This document shows, piece after piece, positions 32,800 to 41,051 of a stretch of DNA of 64,000 bases. Position 1 is the first letter of the stretch; the number at the start of each line of letters is the position of its first letter. Source of the stretch: Streptomyces longhuiensis (GTDB lineage Bacteria; Actinomycetota; Actinomycetes; Streptomycetales; Streptomycetaceae); NCBI RefSeq assembly GCF_020616555.1, contig NZ_CP085173.1:2294001-2358000 (forward strand). The letters are read 5' to 3'. The position numbers were made by a program, and so were the translations under genes. The notes under the pieces are model-generated. The model did no database searches. It was not told the DNA's origin and saw only the letters and a program-made list of their open reading frames with translations.

Positions 32800-33347
32800 G
32801 GTTCCACTCTCCGTCTGGCGCCGCCGAGCAGAAGCTCGACGATCATGTGTTGGAAGTCCTTGGCGGCCACACGGCCGTCCTGTACGGCCCAGGCGCCCCC
32901 GCCGATCAGGCTGTAGAGCGCCTCCGTGAGCCACGCGGGTGTCAGGTCGATACGGAACTCGCCGCGCTCCTGGCCGCGCGTGAACAGCCCGGCGATACGG
33001 GCGTCGAGCCGGGCCCAGCCCTCGTTCTGAGACTCGCCCTCGAAGAGCTGGTTCTCCGTGACGAGGAAGGCGAGGAGTCCGGCGCACGGCTGGATCTCCG
33101 CCACGAGCCGGCGCACGGCGTCGGCGGCGCTGCCCTCGTCGAGCCGGGCGGCGTCGAGGGCCGCCTCGCACTCCTGGATCCCCAACTCCTCGAGGGCCCT
33201 GACGAGTGCGTCCCGGCCCGCGAAGTGCCGGTGCAGCGTGGCGCGGCTGAGACCGGCCGCCCTGGCCACCTCGTCCATCGTGGCCGTGGCCTTGCGGGTG
33301 AGCAGGGCGGCTGCGGTGCGCAGCACCTGGTCTCGGTCGACTGACAT
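32796..33347 (-). CDS. TetR-family repressor of the adjacent MFS pump
   Basis: 183 residues from the ATG at 33347 (an upstream ATG at 33374 would lie inside the operator and is less likely). The N-terminal helix-turn-helix is typical: AAALLTRKATATMDEVARAAGLSRATLHRHFAGRDALV. The C-terminal 130 residues form the ligand-binding and dimer domain. It probably binds the palindrome at 33367-33384, 20 bases upstream, and represses itself and the pump until a ligand binds. Confidence 0.9.
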   Translation of the reverse strand: MSVDRDQVLRTAAALLTRKATATMDEVARAAGLSRATLHRHFAGRDALVRALEELGIQECEAALDAARLDEGSAADAVRRLVAEIQPCAGLLAFLVTENQLFEGESQNEGWARLDARIAGLFTRGQERGEFRIDLTPAWLTEALYSLIGGGAWAVQDGRVAAKDFQHMIVELLLGGARRRVEP

Positions 33348-33366
33348 GAGACGAGGGTAGACCATG

Positions 33367-33384
33367 TGAGACATGTTTGTCTCA
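33367..33384. promoter_or_regulatory. Operator-like palindrome upstream of tetR-MFS
   Basis: TGAGAC-ATGTTT-GTCTCA, a perfect 6-6-6 inverted repeat of 18 bp. A further TGAGAC half-site lies just downstream in the gene start (33346-33351, ATGAGACG). Confidence 0.6.
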
Positions 33385-33409
33385 TGCAGAGCGTGAGCGT
33401 CTCAGAGAG

Positions 33410-33433
33410 GCTGGATATATAGCTGGATATATA
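33410..33433. repeat. Tandem 12-bp repeat, two copies
   Basis: GCTGGATATATA occurs twice without gap. It is strikingly AT rich for this genome and lies between the tetR operator and the end of the SWIM gene. Confidence 0.8.
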
Positions 33434-33470
33434 GGGGCGAAGCGGCGGCGGTGGGTGGGCAAAGCCGGCG

Positions 33471-33500
33471 GGTGTGGGTGTGGGTGTGGGTGTGGGTGTG
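33471..33500. repeat. Hexamer microsatellite GGTGTG, five copies
   Basis: Five perfect GGTGTG units, 24 bases downstream of the stop of the SWIM gene in its reading direction. Length may vary between strains. Confidence 0.9.
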
Positions 33501-33523
33501 CCGATTGGGTGCGCGGGCGCGGG

Positions 33524-35560
33524 TCAGGTCTGCCAGGCCTCGCGGCACAGGGCTGTGGACGCCTCGTCGAGGTAACGGGCCGTGGCGAGCCAGGCACGGG
33601 CGAAGGCGTCGGTGTCCGCCGAGACGAGGCGGCCGAACCCGTCGCGGCCCCGCTCGGCCGCGGATCTGCGCATCGCGTCGAGGAGCTCGGCGGCGGTGGA
33701 CAGGCCGGCTCGGCGCAGGAGCGCGGTGTCGGGGGAGGTGGTGTGCGGCGCCGTGGCGTGGGGTCGGGCGGGTGCGTGGTGCGTCAGGGCTCGGCGGCCC
33801 GCTACGACTACCTGTTCCGTGCGGCGGCGCAGGATGTGAAGCGGCGCGGAGGGGGCGGGGCGGACGGGGCCGGGTGCCTGTGGGGGGTCAGGCAGGGGTG
33901 ATGTGGGGGGCACGTCCTGGCGTTGGAGGCGGTCCAGGCCGACGTCGCGCCGACCCGTGGGGAGACGGACGGCGAGGAGGGCGGCCCGGGGATGCCCGGC
34001 GGGCACGAGGCGCGCGATCGCACGGACTCTGGTCCCGGGGGCCGTGGCGAGGAGGGCGAGGTTCTCCCGGTGGGCCAGTTCGGGGTGGTCGTCGGCGGCG
34101 GTCAGCCGCACGGTGAGCCCGTCGCACTCGGCCAGGAGGCAGTCGCCGCCCGCCTCGCGGGCCACGCCGGTGAGTGTGACGTCGAGGAACAGCAGGTCCT
34201 GTCCGGCGGCTCCGGTGGTTCCCGTAGTTCCGGTGGCTCCGGTGGCTCCGGTGGCTCCGGTGGCTCCAGTAGTTCCAGTAGTTCCGGTGGTTCCGGTGGT
34301 TCCGGCGGCGAGGGCTCGGGCCGCCTGGTCAGCCACGGGGACGGACCACAGGGCCGCGAGCGGTTCCTCTGTCCAGTCGGCTCCCCCGGCGGCCGCGGCC
34401 CGCACTCCCCGGCCCGCGCCGAGCCGCCCGTCGGCGGAGACGGTCGCCCCGGAGACGACGAGCCCGGCGCGGGCCAGGTCGCGGTGCGTGAGCGCGGTGT
34501 CGCCCATCCTGACGGCTCGGTCCCCGGCGTTCCTGGCCCTCGCCGGTCCTCCGGGGGCCACGTCGGGAACGGTGTAGAGGCGGCCGGCGGCGTCGGCGGT
34601 CCAGGTGACCACGCCCGCGTGGCCGGTCGAGGTGAGGACGGGCTCGGTGAACAGTCCGTAGAGCCGCAGCGAACCGCCCGGCGCGTACGCGCGGCGCGCC
34701 GTTCCCCGCAGGGCGGCGTGCGCGTCCGGGGTTCCGGGGCGGCGCAGCCCGTACGCGGTGGCGAGCAACTCCTGGAGGGCGTCGGCCAGTTCGGAGGTGC
34801 GGTGGTCGGGCTCGGCGGCGCGGGCTGCGCGCAGTCCGTTCACCGTACGGATCGCGGCGGCCGCGGGTCGGGGCAGGGCCGCGAGGCGGGCCGTGTGGGC
34901 GGCTCGGAGCAGACCGGCCTGAAGCACGGCACCGGCGCCGTCGACACCGGCGTCGAGGACGAGAACGGCGGCCTGCCACAGGGCTTCGGCAGCGGCTGCT
35001 TGGGCCGCGGTGGTGGGCGTAGAAGTGGGCGGCGGAGACGTGGTGAGCGGAGAGGTAGTGAGCGGAGAGCCGGTGGACGGCGAGGTGCGGGCTTCGGTCG
35101 GCTCGGCGCGGGGTGCGGCTGCGATTGCGGTTGCGATTGCGGTTGCGGTTGCGGTTGCGGTTGCGGTTGCGTCCAGCTCGGCCGGGGCCGGCGGGGATGG
35201 CTGATCGGGCACGTCGTAGGGGGCGGCCGTGGGGGTGTCGTCCGCGATCGGCGCGAGGTTCGCCGCCGCGGCCCGGTGGACGCAGGCCGGGGCGAGCAGG
35301 CAGCCGCAGCGGATGGCCTCCTCGGCCGTGACCGTGCCGCCGGGAGCGTGCAGTTCGACGAAGGTCTCGTCGTCGACCGCGATACGGCAGATGCCGCCCT
35401 CGGACGTCACCGGTCGCGCGGCGAGCTTCTCGACGGCCGCGTCGAGGCGCTTGCGCAGGCGCGGGGAGAGTGCGGCCACGACGACGGCGGTGACCTCGGG
35501 CGATACCGGAGGAAGCTGCGGCGTCGGGCGAGAGCGCGGCTGAGAGTGCGTCGGCGTCAA
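33524..35560 (-). CDS. SWIM zinc-finger protein of the MoxR-VWA operon (YehQ-like)
   Basis: 678 residues from a TTG at 35560 that overlaps the VWA stop (TTGA), with GGGGAGAAG five bases upstream. The SWIM finger is C85-G-C87-x5-C93-V-H95, the CxCxnCxH pattern. About 105-185 is an Ala/Thr/Pro repeat linker. Helical segments and strand-rich blocks follow. About 410-445 is a run of Gly-Thr/Ala triplets encoded by 9-bp repeats, and the last 70 residues are helical. E. coli YehQ is the equivalent SWIM protein in the yeh cluster. SWIM domains bind nucleic acid or protein; the role here is unknown. It is the last gene of the operon. Confidence 0.8.
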   Translation of the reverse strand: MTPTHSQPRSRPTPQLPPVSPEVTAVVVAALSPRLRKRLDAAVEKLAARPVTSEGGICRIAVDDETFVELHAPGGTVTAEEAIRCGCLLAPACVHRAAAANLAPIADDTPTAAPYDVPDQPSPPAPAELDATATATATATAIATAIAAAPRAEPTEARTSPSTGSPLTTSPLTTSPPPTSTPTTAAQAAAAEALWQAAVLVLDAGVDGAGAVLQAGLLRAAHTARLAALPRPAAAAIRTVNGLRAARAAEPDHRTSELADALQELLATAYGLRRPGTPDAHAALRGTARRAYAPGGSLRLYGLFTEPVLTSTGHAGVVTWTADAAGRLYTVPDVAPGGPARARNAGDRAVRMGDTALTHRDLARAGLVVSGATVSADGRLGAGRGVRAAAAGGADWTEEPLAALWSVPVADQAARALAAGTTGTTGTTGTTGATGATGATGATGTTGTTGAAGQDLLFLDVTLTGVAREAGGDCLLAECDGLTVRLTAADDHPELAHRENLALLATAPGTRVRAIARLVPAGHPRAALLAVRLPTGRRDVGLDRLQRQDVPPTSPLPDPPQAPGPVRPAPSAPLHILRRRTEQVVVAGRRALTHHAPARPHATAPHTTSPDTALLRRAGLSTAAELLDAMRRSAAERGRDGFGRLVSADTDAFARAWLATARYLDEASTALCREAWQT
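34204..34309. repeat. In-frame 9-bp repeats inside the SWIM gene
   Basis: About a dozen units related to TCCGGTGGT (variants TCCGGTGGC, TCCAGTAGT) encode a Gly-Thr-Thr / Gly-Ala-Thr run. Perfect and diverged units are mixed. Confidence 0.8.
35115..35171. repeat. In-frame 6-bp repeats inside the SWIM gene
   Basis: Roughly nine units of GGTTGC or GATTGC encode alternating Ala and Thr/Ile residues in the linker after the SWIM finger. Confidence 0.8.
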
Positions 35561-38500
35561 CGGATCTTCTCCCCTACCCAGCGGGCGAGTTCGAGCGGGC
35601 TGAGTGCGGCGACCGGCATGCCCGCGGCGACGAGCTGTCCCGCGATGCCGGTGGAGTAGCGGGGGCGCCCGGCGTCGTCGAGGCTCGCGCAGCCCAGTAC
35701 GTGGCAGCCCGCGCCGACGAGTTCGCGTACCTCGGCGAGCATCCCTCCGACGGGGTAGCCCTCCTCGAAGTCGCTGACCACGACGACGAGGGTGCGCGAG
35801 GGTGCGGTGACCAGCGTGCGCGCGTGGCGCAGTCCGGCGGCGATGTGGGTACCGCCGCCGACACGGGCCTCCAGGAGGAGGGCCAGCGGGTCGTGGACGT
35901 GTTCGGTCAGGTCGAGGACCGTCGTCGAGAACGCCAGGAAGTGCGTGGACAGCGCGGGCACACCGGCCAGGACCGACGCGGTGAGCGCCGACCAGATGGT
36001 GGAGGCCTCCATCGAGCCGGACACGTCCGTGAGGATGATCAGCCGCCAGTCCGCGGAGCGCTGGGCCCTGCCGTGGAACACGGGGCGCTCGGGGATGACG
36101 TGGATACGTCCGTCGTCGGTGCGCCGGGCCGTGGCGAGGTTGGCGCGCAGGGTGCGGGCGAGGTCGAGTCCGCCACCGGGACGCCGGGTCGGGCGGGCGG
36201 TCGCCGCGCCGGTGAGCGCGGGACGCAGGCGGGTGGCGAGGGTGCGGGTGAGCTCGTCGACGAGGCGCCGTACGAGGGGACGCAGGGCGGCGAGCTTGGC
36301 CTCGGGCAGGCCGCCCGCGTGCTGGAGGACGGTGCGCAGCAGTTCCACGGAGGGGCGTACGGCTTCGGGGTCGAGCGCGGACACGACGTCCGTGCGGCCG
36401 CGGGTGGCCGCGGCGGCGAGGACCTCCTCCCGGATGCCGGGGCCGAAGAGCGCCGTCAGCTCCTCGGCCCATTCACGTACGCCGGGGTAGGGCGCCGCTC
36501 GCCCACCCCGGCCGCCCCCGCCGCCGGGCAGATCGCCGCGCGCGCCTTCGCCGCGGCCCTTCCCGTACAGCTCGTCCAATGCGGTCGCCAACGGGGCTAT
36601 GCCCTGCGGTAGTTGATCCCCTCGTCGGCCGAGGACGAGGCGCCACCGCTCGGCGGGAGCGATCCGGGCGTCGCCGTTCGGTGGGACGGGAACGGAGGCA
36701 GGGGCGGGGGCGGGGGCGAGGGCTTGGGCGGACAGGGCTGCGGGGCGAGACGGGTCGGACGTGTCCGGCGCCGCGGGCAGGAGACCGAGCGCGGCCAGCG
36801 CCTCGCGGGCGGCGAGGTCCGCGGTGGTCCACGCGGCCAGCGTCCGCGCGTCCGTGTCCGGTGGGAGGTCGGCGTCGAGGGTGCCGTCGATGCGTTCCTC
36901 GATGACGGTGAGCAGCCGGTCGCGGGCGGCCGGGCTGAGCGTGTCGAACCCGCCGCGCAGGGCGGGGAGCCGTTCGAGGAAGGGGCTGTCGGGCAGTTCG
37001 CCGACACGGTCGAGCAGCGGGGCGAGCGCCTCGGGAGCCGTCTCCAGGAGGGATCCGGCGGCGGTGAGCAGGCCGGTCAGCCGGGCGGTGAGCTCCGCGC
37101 GGGTGCCGGGGTCGGTGGCCGTGTCGACCCAGGACACCGCGCGTGCGCCGAGGGCGGTGGCGGGTGTGTGCCCGAGCAGAACGCACACCGCGGCTGCGGC
37201 ACCGCGCATGAGCGGCGTTCCGCCGTCGGCCAGCCGCGCCAGCGAGTCGGCGAGCCGCATCCCCCCGAACACGTCGGCGCGCCGCGCGAGTTCGACCAGA
37301 GCGCGGGCGTCGTCCGGGTCCTCGGAGCCGGCAAGCCCGTCGAGGCTGCGGACGGCGGCGACGGTCAAGAGGTCGGCACAGTCCGCGAGCGCCTGGGGCC
37401 AGAGGGCAGGGGTGGCGGTGAGGACGGGGACGGGGACGGCAGTGGCAGCGGCGGTGGGGACGGGGGTGGCAGTGGCGGTGGGGACGGGGGTGGCAGTGGC
37501 GGTGGGGACGGGGGTGGCAGTGGCGGTGAGGTCCGCGGCAGGTTCAGTGGCGGCGTCCGGCACGGCGTCCGGCACGGCGTCCGGCACGGCCAGGCCCGCG
37601 ATGTGGCCCGACGTGAGGCGGTCGGTGAGGTCGAGGCCCGTGAGCAGTTCCGGGAGGGTGCCGATGGCGGGCAGCACCGTCGTGATCTCTGCCAGGGCCT
37701 CGGCCGCGAGTACGGGAAGTGCGCATTCGGCCGCCTCGCCGAGCGTGCTCAGCGCCTGCGCCGCGGTCGGGCCGCCCTCCGCGCGGGCGGCACGGACGCG
37801 TGCGCGCAGCACGCCCTCCGCCACCTGCGCCGGGGTCACGCCCCGGGTGGTCGCCGTGGTGAGGACCGCCGCAGTGGCGGGCGTCCAGCGCACGGTCCAG
37901 CGGGTGGTGAGCGCGTCGGTCCCGCCCGCCCCGCCGACGGACGACTCCTGCGCGTACGGGATGCCGCACAGAGCGAGACGGCGCAGCAGCACCTCACGTT
38001 TGCGGTCCGGGTCGGAACGCAGGGGGTCGAGCCGAAGTTCCTTCTCCTGCCCGCCACTTGCCGGGCCCGGCAGTCCGAGCGCGGCAAGCTCCGCCTCGAC
38101 GGCCGGTGCGAGTCCGCCGCGGGGTGCGCCGGGGGCGGCGCGGCCCGTGCGCTCGCCGACGAGGACCCGCTCCAGCGCACGAGCGACGGCACGTCCGCGG
38201 CCCAGCGGCTCGCCCTGGGCCAGCACGGTCTGCACGGCCTCGACGAACTCGCTCCGGCCCGGCGCGGGCAGCCCGCGCAGGCTTGCGAGGCCACCCGCCA
38301 CGCGGCGGATCTCGCGAGCGTCCGCCGGACCCGACGGGTGGCCCTCGGCGCGCAGTTCGCCGGTGACGCGGACGGCGCAGCGCAGGGCCGTCTCGCCGAC
38401 CGCGGCCGGGTCGCCCGCCGACTCCAGGACCTGGTGCTGCCACTCGGGATCACGGATCCCGGCCGGATAACCGGAACGGGCGTCCAACAGCGCGTACGTG

Positions 38501-39462
38501 TACGGGATCAGGGAGACGATGCAGGTGGGCGCCGCCGACGAGGCCGCCCCCGCCGGGGGTTCCGTGTGCGGCTCGGCGGGCACCCCGGCCTGCGATTCGA
38601 CCGACGGCGTGGCGGCGGCAGGGGCTTCCGCGCCGGGCCCGGCCGCAGGCGGCTCTGCGGGCTTCCCGGCCGACGGCCCCGCGACCGACCCACCGAGCAC
38701 CCCGGCCGAGCGCCCCGTGACCGGCTCCGCCGGCGCCTCGTCCCGCAGCGCCCCCGCGCTCAACGCGGGCGCGTGGAAGGCCCCGATCACCGCGGCCACC
38801 GTGCGTCCGCCGCTCGCCGCCTCGCGTAGGCGTGAACGCATCCACCGTTCCCTGGTGAGGTCGAGCGGGTCGACTCCCGGGCCGTCCTGCGCGTCGCGGC
38901 GCAGGGCCCAGCCGGCGAGGAGCGCTGCCCGACGCAGGGCTTGCGGGGTGGCGCCCGGAGCGGGGGCCTCCACAAGACGGTCCCAGAGGTCGTCACCGTC
39001 GCGGCCGGTCAGCCGCCCACGCACCGCGTCATGCAGACTCAACCTGCGTCCGGCCGGAGCGGATGCCTGTTCCGTGGGGCGGGTTACGCGCGGCTCCCGC
39101 CAGGCCCGTTCCGTCAGCGGCAGATCACAGGCCACCACCGGGACGCCGTTCCGAGCGGCCCAGCGCAGCGCCGCGAGCTCCGGTGAGAAGTCCGCGAACG
39201 GGTAGAACGCCGGACCCGACTCCGCCTCCCCGCCGAGCACCGCCGCGAGCGCGACCGGCGCCACCGTCTCCTCGTGCGCCAGCCATGGGAGCAACTCCTG
39301 GGTTTCGGCGGGGAGTTCGACCAGCAGGACGTCCGGGGCAGCCTCGTCGAGGAGTCGCGGGACGACGGCGGCCAGCGACGGCGCGTGGTGGCGTACGCCG
39401 ATGAGGTAGGGCCCGTCGGGGTCGGTGAGCGCGTCGATGGCCACGCCCGCGTCGGTGGTCAT
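35557..39462 (-). CDS. DUF5682 and VWA domain fusion protein (YehM+YehP-like)
   Basis: 1301 residues. The N-terminal DUF5682 region starts PYLIGVRHHAPSLAAVVPRLL and LLVELPAETQELLPWL, and runs to about 900 with long Ala/Pro/Val/Thr linkers. From about 930 (DARIAPAERWRLVLGR) a VWA protein follows, with a Gly-rich break and a helical part. The MIDAS is intact: DVSGS at 1146-1150, Thr in GGGT at 1205 and Asp in SDFEEG at 1231. In E. coli the two parts are separate (YehM and YehP). VWA proteins act as metal-dependent adaptors of MoxR ATPases. The gene starts six bp after moxR ends. Tandem repeats expand its linkers. Confidence 0.85.
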   Translation of the reverse strand: MTTDAGVAIDALTDPDGPYLIGVRHHAPSLAAVVPRLLDEAAPDVLLVELPAETQELLPWLAHEETVAPVALAAVLGGEAESGPAFYPFADFSPELAALRWAARNGVPVVACDLPLTERAWREPRVTRPTEQASAPAGRRLSLHDAVRGRLTGRDGDDLWDRLVEAPAPGATPQALRRAALLAGWALRRDAQDGPGVDPLDLTRERWMRSRLREAASGGRTVAAVIGAFHAPALSAGALRDEAPAEPVTGRSAGVLGGSVAGPSAGKPAEPPAAGPGAEAPAAATPSVESQAGVPAEPHTEPPAGAASSAAPTCIVSLIPYTYALLDARSGYPAGIRDPEWQHQVLESAGDPAAVGETALRCAVRVTGELRAEGHPSGPADAREIRRVAGGLASLRGLPAPGRSEFVEAVQTVLAQGEPLGRGRAVARALERVLVGERTGRAAPGAPRGGLAPAVEAELAALGLPGPASGGQEKELRLDPLRSDPDRKREVLLRRLALCGIPYAQESSVGGAGGTDALTTRWTVRWTPATAAVLTTATTRGVTPAQVAEGVLRARVRAARAEGGPTAAQALSTLGEAAECALPVLAAEALAEITTVLPAIGTLPELLTGLDLTDRLTSGHIAGLAVPDAVPDAVPDAATEPAADLTATATPVPTATATPVPTATATPVPTAAATAVPVPVLTATPALWPQALADCADLLTVAAVRSLDGLAGSEDPDDARALVELARRADVFGGMRLADSLARLADGGTPLMRGAAAAVCVLLGHTPATALGARAVSWVDTATDPGTRAELTARLTGLLTAAGSLLETAPEALAPLLDRVGELPDSPFLERLPALRGGFDTLSPAARDRLLTVIEERIDGTLDADLPPDTDARTLAAWTTADLAAREALAALGLLPAAPDTSDPSRPAALSAQALAPAPAPASVPVPPNGDARIAPAERWRLVLGRRGDQLPQGIAPLATALDELYGKGRGEGARGDLPGGGGGRGGRAAPYPGVREWAEELTALFGPGIREEVLAAAATRGRTDVVSALDPEAVRPSVELLRTVLQHAGGLPEAKLAALRPLVRRLVDELTRTLATRLRPALTGAATARPTRRPGGGLDLARTLRANLATARRTDDGRIHVIPERPVFHGRAQRSADWRLIILTDVSGSMEASTIWSALTASVLAGVPALSTHFLAFSTTVLDLTEHVHDPLALLLEARVGGGTHIAAGLRHARTLVTAPSRTLVVVVSDFEEGYPVGGMLAEVRELVGAGCHVLGCASLDDAGRPRYSTGIAGQLVAAGMPVAALSPLELARWVGEKIR
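37451..37522. repeat. 24-bp tandem repeat in the DUF5682-VWA gene, three copies
   Basis: Three perfect copies of a 24-bp unit (GCGGTGGGGACGGGGGTGGC plus AGTG) encode the octapeptide TATATPVP. A diverged copy precedes them. Confidence 0.9.
37552..37587. repeat. 12-bp tandem repeat in the DUF5682-VWA gene, three copies
   Basis: GGCGTCCGGCAC repeated three times, encoding VPDA units. Confidence 0.9.
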
Positions 39463-39468
39463 GGTGGG

Positions 39469-40653
39469 TCAGCCCTCCAGGACGGAGCGCAGGTCCCACA
39501 GCGTGCGCCAGGTCGCGGAGCCCTCCTCGGCACGGCGCCGCACCGCGCCGTCCCAGTAGCCGAGCAGCCGCGCCGCGTCCGCCGGGTCGTCCTTGCGGAC
39601 CACGCCCGTGAGATGGCCCGGCAGGAGGGCGAGGGCGTCGCGGTCGCCGGGGAAGTAGGCGGCGGCGACGCCGAGCGCCGTCGCCACGGAGACGGCCTCG
39701 GCCGTGCTCATCACGGTGGACGGCCGCTCCACCTCCCAGCCCTCGGCCGAACGGCCCGAGCGCAGCTCGCGGAAAGCGGTGACCAGGACGTCGAGGACCA
39801 TGTCGTCGAGCTGGTACGCGGCGCCCGCCCGTTCGACGGCCGCCTTCGACTGGCGGCGTACGAGGTCGAGTTCGGCGTCGAAGTCGCCGATGGGGCCGAC
39901 CGTCTCGAAGTTGAAGCGGCGCTTGAGCGCGGCGGACATCTCGGAGACGCCCTTGTCGCGGAGGTTGGCGGTGGCGATGACGTTGAACCCGGGGGCCGCG
40001 TGGGCCTGGGCCGCGTCCGTGCCGGCCAGCTCCGGGACGGCGATGCGCCGCTCGGAGAGGAGGGAGATCAGGGCGTCCTGTACCTCGGGGAGGCAACGGG
40101 TGACCTCCTCCACGCGTGCGACGGCGCCCTGGGTCATGGCCGCGAGCACGGGTGAGGGGACGAGCGCCTTGGGGCTCGGGCCCTGGGCGAGCAGCAGGGC
40201 GTAGTTCCAGCCGTACTTGAGCTGGTCCTCGGTGGTGCCCGCGGTGCCCTGGACGGTGAGGGCGCTGGTGCCGCTGACGGCGGCGGCGAGGAGTTCGGAC
40301 AGCATCGACTTGGCCGTGCCGGGCTCGCCGACCAGGAGCAGTCCGCGCTCGCCGGCGAGCGTGACGACGCAGCGCTCCACGAGGGCGCGCTCGCCGACGA
40401 ACTTCCGCCGGACGGCGAGCCGACGCGGCACGCCCTCGCCGGCGTCGGCGCCGTCGGGCAGGCGCAGCGGTTCGTCGGCGCCCATCACGAACGTGACGAC
40501 GGCGCGCGGGGTGAGCCGCCAGCCGGGAGGCCGAGGACCGGAGTCGTACGCGGCGAGGAAGGCGAGTTCGTCGGCGTACAACTCCTCGGGCGGCACGATC
40601 TGCCGCGGCGCGGAGGGCGTCGCGCCCTGGACGGTGTCGGTCGTGGTGCTCAT
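39469..40653 (-). CDS. MoxR-type AAA+ ATPase (YehL-like)
   Basis: 394 residues from the ATG at 40653, with GGGAG eight bases upstream. Walker A is GEPGTAKS at 109-116. The Walker B position reads AVARVEEVTR (180-183 RVEE), with Glu in place of the usual Asp-Glu, as I recall for YehL-type MoxR proteins. Sensor 1 is FNVIATANLRDKG and an Arg finger region ALKRRFNFE follows. The N-terminal 80 residues are specific to this subgroup. MoxR ATPases are thought to act as chaperone-like remodellers with VWA partners; here the partner is the next gene. The start codon overlaps the end of the 133-codon repeat ORF (ATGA). Confidence 0.9.
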   Translation of the reverse strand: MSTTTDTVQGATPSAPRQIVPPEELYADELAFLAAYDSGPRPPGWRLTPRAVVTFVMGADEPLRLPDGADAGEGVPRRLAVRRKFVGERALVERCVVTLAGERGLLLVGEPGTAKSMLSELLAAAVSGTSALTVQGTAGTTEDQLKYGWNYALLLAQGPSPKALVPSPVLAAMTQGAVARVEEVTRCLPEVQDALISLLSERRIAVPELAGTDAAQAHAAPGFNVIATANLRDKGVSEMSAALKRRFNFETVGPIGDFDAELDLVRRQSKAAVERAGAAYQLDDMVLDVLVTAFRELRSGRSAEGWEVERPSTVMSTAEAVSVATALGVAAAYFPGDRDALALLPGHLTGVVRKDDPADAARLLGYWDGAVRRRAEEGSATWRTLWDLRSVLEG

Positions 40654-40908
40654 CGGCGAAGCTCCCGCGGCTGCGTGGCCCCGCACTGCGCGGCCGGGAC
40701 GGAATCGGTGGTGGTCGTGCTCACGGGGCGGGGCTCCCGCAGTCGCGTGCCCCGGCACGGCGCGGTCGGAACGGGGTCGGTGGTGGTCGTGCTCACGGGG
40801 CGGGGCTCCCGCAGTCGCGTGCCCCGGCACGGCGCGGTCGGAACGGGGTCGGTGGTGGTGGTCGGAACGGGGTCGGTGGTGGTGGTCGGAACGGGGTCGG
40901 TGGTGGTG
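40642..40908. repeat. Tandem duplications of the moxR start region
   Basis: Units of 72 bp: a diverged one spanning the true moxR start (40642-40713) and two near-perfect ones at 40714-40785 and 40786-40857. Three perfect 24-bp units (GTCGGAACGGGGTCGGTGGT plus GGTG) continue at 40837-40908. Read on the minus strand, each 72-bp unit carries a purine-rich stretch and a GTG followed by Ser-Thr codons, as at the real moxR start. Confidence 0.9.
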
Positions 40909-41051
40909 GCCGGCGACGACTGCGTGACCGGACGGCGCCTATCAGGCTCCGCCGGGGTGACCCGTGCCGCCCTCGTCGTCATTGGTCGCTGCGCCACCCG
41001 ACAGCGCGGGCCTCGCACCGCCGAGGTGACTCGGCGCACCCTCGTCGTCAT
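40650..41051 (-). CDS. Repetitive 133-codon ORF bridging the 1714-residue protein and moxR
   Basis: Begins with ATG overlapping the stop of the upstream gene (ATGA) and ends with TGA overlapping the moxR ATG (ATGA). The product is Arg/Thr/Pro rich: two MTTR-RVT segments 23 codons apart, three TTTDPVPT octapeptides and three VSTTTTD segments of 24 codons. All repeats are multiples of three, so the frame is kept. It probably arose by successive duplication of the moxR start region. Whether the peptide has a function or only carries ribosomes to moxR is open. Confidence 0.4.
   Translation of the reverse strand: MTTRVRRVTSAVRGPRCRVAQRPMTTRAARVTPAEPDRRRPVTQSSPATTTDPVPTTTTDPVPTTTTDPVPTAPCRGTRLREPRPVSTTTTDPVPTAPCRGTRLREPRPVSTTTTDSVPAAQCGATQPRELRR

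Noticed and set aside
36613-38829. 738-codon plus-strand ORF with Gly-rich repeats
   Set aside because: The Gly/Asp repeats are the complement of the 24-bp linker repeats in the DUF5682-VWA gene; the minus-strand frame has the conserved domains.
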